In this document: piece by piece, positions 60,043 through 64,000 of the stretch | How positions within the stretch are numbered: position 1 is the first letter of the stretch | How the letters are laid out: each line of letters begins with the position of its first letter | NCBI GenBank assembly: GCA_011800805.1 | Contig: MPNW01000063.1 | Span: 19,838-83,837, forward strand | DNA length: 64,000 bases | From: Hirudo medicinalis | Taxonomy: Eukaryota; Annelida; Clitellata; Hirudinida; Hirudinidae | Reading direction: 5' to 3' | Notes under the pieces: generated by a model | The model's input: the letters and a program-made list of their open reading frames with translations, nothing else | Databases searched by the model: none | Told to the model about the DNA's origin: nothing | Made by a program: the position numbers and the translations under genes

Positions 60043-61614
60043 GCTTGTCGATGGTCGCAGTTGATAGAGTTGTAATGCTAGCGACGTAAATGATTTTTGG
60101 GCTTCCGAGCAACGGAAAAAGCAAACAATCGCCAATACTCTGACCTGACCTCGATGTCAAAAAGTTCGATTGCATAATTAATTAATTAATTAATTAATAG
60201 TAATTGCCAGTTATGATTTGCCATCACATTGTATTTTCTCGAGAATGTTTCTGCTCCGAACGCACGACCGGCATCGAATGTCCGGCCGACGCTCCCGAGG
60301 TTCTTGCTTCCGGGGGGGGGGAAATTGCAACAATATCAATTTGTAGAATGGTTTATATTTTTTAATGTAAGTCAATTTTGAGAATGTAAGAATAATTCGA
60401 AACCCCAAATTCAGTAAAAAACAGAGAAGTCTTTGAAATCCAATGGACAAGGATACTTTTTACAATCTTTCAAATGAAACCAACGACGACGGCCTCGAAG
60501 GAAACCAGCGCCAAGCAGAAGTGGACATAATAAGGTCGGTCGTTGAAAAACATAGGAAATTGTATCGAAAGGAGTTCCATTAGATAGAAACTTGCAACAC
60601 CTTAAAGACATTCTGTACAAGACGATGATGATGATGATGACGACGATGATGGTGGTGGTGGTGGTGATGAAGCCTCCCTAAACCGACTAAATAATCAACA
60701 ATGAGTCACGGCCAGCAATGAAATCGGACGCAGAAATTTCTATTTACAACTTGCGAAGATCTCGGGTCGCAAGCCCGCAGAAAATTGAAACAAAACAGAA
60801 ATAAACTCCAGAAATAAAAGTAGCGAATGCACCGGGCGACCTGCGATTTCTAGGACCGGGTCGTCCCGGAAGCAAAGTTAAACTCGGGTCGTGCCTCGTG
60901 ACGGGATTGCATACAGTTGTTGGCGGGCAGCGCATGCGCACGACAACGAAGCAAGAAATAAATAAATACTTATTATTATTATAAGGTGCAGAGTATGAAA
61001 TGAAAGATCCTAAAGGTGAACCTAATCGAGTCGCAGTCGTCGGCATCCGTCGAGAGACGCCGTCGAATTACACAACAAAGTTGGAGAGGAAATTGCATTT
61101 TCTGCAGTCCAAACTGCAATCAAGAAGATGACGTAATGAATCAACTAGCTGACGTAATCGATTAACAGATGACGTCATTTAGCAATAGTTTAGTCTATAA
61201 GGTAACATTCAATCCTATCTTCGCGACCAAAAGCCACACCAAAGTTGAAAGGCTAAGGTTTTCCAAAACGTCGATTCCAAACGATCCCAAAGCTCCTCAT
61301 CCCGATAGTCTCCATCATCATCATCGATCGTCGGATGACAAGCAGACGACAGAAGTAAACGGCGGCAAACCGAAGCGGACGCACGAAAGAGGATTTGTGG
61401 TCCGAAGCAGGTCGGTGACAGGAGACAATCAGAGGTCGATTGTCCTCAAGCGTATACTAATTAAGTAATTAACCACAAAATCCCGCTATTCATTCAATGT
61501 CGTCAAGTGCACTCTCGACATCTAACGAGGAAGACGATCGAAATAATCACCGTGAAACCCCAGCGAGCAACGAAACCGGAAAGCCGGATCGGCACCGAGA
61601 CCGGGAAAACCCAT
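60043..61614. other. Region between CISD3 and the AMPK gamma gene
   Basis: No supported exon. Contains a TTAA repeat at 60178-60198, a GAT/GTG run at 60623-60668, and a moderately GC-rich stretch (60820-61080) ahead of three CRE-like sites. Open frames at 60744-61046 (minus) and 61169-61468 (plus) lack splice or family support. Part must be the 3'UTR of the gamma gene. Confidence 0.5.
61129..61177. promoter_or_regulatory. Cluster of three CRE/ATF sites
   Basis: TGACGTAA at 61129-61136 and 61150-61157, and the palindrome TGACGTCA at 61170-61177. Starts are 21 and 20 bases apart, about two helical turns. bZIP proteins of the CREB/ATF class bind both octamers. Which gene this would regulate is unclear. 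Confidence 0.5.
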
Positions 61615-62888
61615 TCACGTGCCGACGCAAACGACGTTGTTTTGCATCTCCACCGTCGACCCTTCGGGACCCGAGGATGCACCGCTCAGGTCCTCCATGC
61701 TTTTGGCTTCTTTGTCGTCGGCTTCCTCGGACCTGTCCTGCTCCTCCTTGCTCTGATTGCAGTCGAGGTCGAACCTGACTTGACTGTAACGCTTGCTTTC
61801 CGGGGTAAGGCGGGTCCGCGCCGCGCCGAACCGGGGGTACTTTTGGGGGTCGATGGGGCCGTGCTCCTGGAGGGTGGGCAGGCCTTCCTGCTCGCCCGAT
61901 TCCTTCTTCGAGTCGAGAGAGCACCTCTTCGTCTGCTTCTCGGCCAGCTGGTTTCGGTACTTGTCTGAATCGAGCGACCGGAAATAAAAGGAAGGAAACG
62001 GCATCAAGAGAAGAGTCTCGGATTTAAAAATTTGAATTCATAAATTTGAAGATTAAAATAAATATTTTAAAATTTAATAATGAACATAAAAAATCAAAGT
62101 CCGACTCACAGAAAGGCTTGAGTATGAGGAAGTTGATGGCGTCCGAGATGGAGATGATTCCCTTCAGCTCCCTCCTGTCCGAAACCACCATCATGCAGTG
62201 GACCTGCCATGGGAGGCACGAGGGCGACGGTCATTAATCATGATAATGTGATAACAGCAGTAATAATAATAATAATAATAATAATTGTGGTAATAGTACT
62301 AATAACAGTTATGCGAGTAATAACGATGGCTACGGATGCCTGGACTGTCGTGATTCCCTTCTCTACGGTACATCTACCTCCTCCATCCATTCCTTTCAAT
62401 GTGTACAAAACAAACTTGCCAAACTTGTCCTCCTCAACCCAGACAATAACACTGACTGCAACTGGAGCAAGTGCACCGGTCGCCCGTCCATAATCTCATC
62501 TTCAAAATCGTCCTCGCGACATGACGAACTCTCTCGACATCCGATCCTGTCCACCTCCATCGCCTCGTCCTCCGCAGCCATGCTTAGCATCTGTCGCTAC
62601 CGTCATCGTAACTATCGAGATCTTAACTATCATCGCAATCGTCGTAACTACCGCGATCGTAATCATCACCACGACTCACCCCTGCGTCCACCATCCGGTT
62701 GATGACGTCGCAGACTCTCTCGGAGACCTGACACGTCTGAAGGTAATGTCCGTCCTGAGAAGGATAAAATAAAATAAAATAACAAATATTTATTTCGTCT
62801 GAAGTCGCCTGCCGTCTCATCGTAGTGGAGAAGGGTTGAAAAAAAAAAGACATTTTATTTTCGCTCGGAATGTGGCAGCATCGATGCC

Positions 62889-62924
<36 letters not shown>

Positions 62925-63873
62925 GCAATAATAATAATAACAATAAGAAGAGTGACAAATTATTATTGATTTAATGCTTTATTTTTTCGTTTTAAAACAT
63001 TTCTTTTTAATACCGATTTATTTGTAAGTATCCTTGGCGCACCGTCTGAGTTTAGGCCGACCCAAAAAACATCTCGATCAGCTGATCGACCTTTTGAACT
63101 TACCCATATTGTCGATTAGCTCAATGGAGCACCATTGAATAATAATAACAACAGTAATAAAATTAATAATAATAGTGATAATAATAATAATAATAATGAC
63201 AATAATAATAATAACGATATTCACCTCTTTTCGAAGCCTAAGAGCCTCGCTGACGGTGGTATTCAAGTTGGAGTACATCTGGTCGTTGGCGATCGACTGG
63301 ATGAGGCAGAGAAAAAAAAATCACTTTTAACAAAATGATGGAATCTGATTTGACAAAATATTTACAATAAAAGAAAATTCAAGTAAATAAAACTAAATAA
63401 AACAAAGACACAATAATTATTAATTATTATTATTATTATTCTTTCAATAATCGAGCAATTGTCGCTCAACGGCAATGGGACAAGAATGAAGGATGACGAT
63501 GACTACGACGATGCCTACGGACGAATTAGCCACTGCTGCTACCTAGAACTTCTGTATAGAACTTCTGCATAGAACTTCTGCATAGAACTTCTGCATAGAA
63601 CTTCTGCATAGAACTTCTGCATAGAACCTCTACATAGAACTTCTACATAGAACTTCTACATAGAACTTCTACATAGAACTTCTGCATAGAACTTCTGGAA
63701 CCTGATCGACCACTCGACTTAAAGACGAAATATTCCCTCAATGCACTCACGAACACGTCCGACTTGGAGTACACGTCGATGATCTGCTTGCTCTCGTTCA
63801 CTATGGGCAGGGCCGATACTCTCTTCTCGATGAAGATGTCGATGGCTTGGATCAAGGTCATGTCAGGGGTAAC
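61615..63873 (-). CDS. PRKAG: AMP-activated protein kinase gamma subunit, 3' part (5' end outside window)
   Basis: Energy-sensing regulatory subunit that binds AMP/ADP/ATP through four CBS repeats. Exons in the window (minus): 63873-63751, 63296-63225, 62754-62680, 62203-62110, 61964-61615, in phase, 237 residues. CBS3: VTPDMTLIQAIDIF, KRVSALPIVNE and DVYSKSDVF. The linker QMYSNLNTTVSEALRLRKE matches the family AAEKTYNNLDITVTQAL region. CBS4: ERVCDVINRMVDAG, then VHCMMVVSD and GIISISDAINFLIL, where the Asp that binds ribose is kept. The usual VHR has become VHC. A charged 117-residue tail follows CBS4; vertebrate gammas end soon after it. More exons (CBS1-2) lie to the right of 64000. Confidence 0.88.
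62261..62285. repeat. (AAT)n microsatellites in AMPK gamma introns
   Basis: AAT runs here and at 62890-62943 and 63135-63215. They create Asn-, Ile- or Leu-rich frames only. Confidence 0.8.
63544..63699 (+). repeat. 13-bp tandem repeat, 12 copies
   Basis: Unit tagaacttctgca repeated 12 times in a row with TGCA/TACA end variants and no spacer, in an intron of the AMPK gamma gene, ending 52 bases from the donor of exon 63873-63751. Confidence 0.95.
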
Positions 63874-64000
63874 CTGAATTAAGGTCGGTATGATGATGAT
63901 GAGAATCAAAGTAGATGTTAATTAATTTGGATCTGAATTAATCACTTTCCACTGGTAAAACGACACCCAAAAATGGAGAGGTTTTTAAACTTGAATTCGC

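Noticed and set aside
63078..63135. Extra AMPK gamma exon on the minus strand (CSIELIDNMG)
   Set aside because: The exon at 63225 already joins the exon at 62754 in phase and matches the family there; an insertion here would disrupt the alignment.
63544..63699. Tandem array resembling a CRISPR at first sight
   Set aside because: Units are 13 bp and directly adjacent with no spacers, and the host is an animal genome.

Overview
This is a piece of animal nuclear genome, not prokaryotic. Genes are split into many short exons with GT..AG introns. Intergenic and intronic DNA is AT-rich and crowded with trinucleotide microsatellites (ATT, GAT, TTG, ATC). The gene set is metazoan: an innexin with lophotrochozoan-style motifs, CREB, AMPK gamma, OPA1 and the ciliary factor DAW1. 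I infer a lophotrochozoan invertebrate, most likely an annelid. The species is a guess, and I read everything by eye against remembered family features without a database search.

Layout. About 0.5-2.0 kb (minus): fragments of an unidentified gene whose two best exons each encode one degenerate KH-like repeat. 3.3-26.0 kb (plus): a complete 54-exon POLE gene, the DNA polymerase epsilon catalytic subunit of about 2,262 residues. Every exon junction is phase-consistent except for one apparent single-base deletion in exon 15; one intron is GC-AG. 27.0-28.2 kb (minus): a two-exon gene for a small secreted Ser/Thr-rich protein with a GPI-type tail. 30.3-31.0 kb (plus): the C-terminal half of an innexin, just downstream of a sequence gap (N at 30001) inside a long TTG repeat. 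31-36.4 kb: repeats, some exon-like sequence and one orphan candidate gene. 36.4-39.4 kb (minus): CREB/ATF1-type bZIP factor. 41.0-43.7 kb (plus): HPRT. 44.4-47.5 kb (minus): DAW1. 48.1-50.6 kb (minus): NUFIP1. 51.1-58.1 kb (plus): OPA1, 24 exons. 58.9-60.0 kb (plus): CISD3. 61.6 kb to beyond the right edge (minus): 3' part of an AMPK gamma subunit.

The genes belong to unrelated housekeeping and signalling pathways: replication, purine salvage, snoRNP assembly, mitochondrial fusion, mitochondrial Fe-S, energy sensing, cAMP response, cilia and gap junctions. There is no operon. CREB/HPRT and NUFIP1/OPA1 are head-to-head pairs; the latter are only about 450 bp apart. POLE/GPI-protein and HPRT/DAW1 converge. 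Introns carry copies of a tRNA-derived SINE with recognisable A and B boxes and a conserved (ATT)n-linked tail, plus at least one second tRNA-like SINE.

Most interesting points: a CREB whose KID core keeps the serine but has lost the Arg at -3 of the PKA site; an HPRT with Glu at the catalytic Asp137 position; an AMPK gamma with Cys in place of the Arg of the CBS4 VHR motif and a long C-terminal tail; candidate RFX X-boxes, including one upstream of DAW1; and three CRE-like sites at about 20-bp spacing near 61.15 kb.
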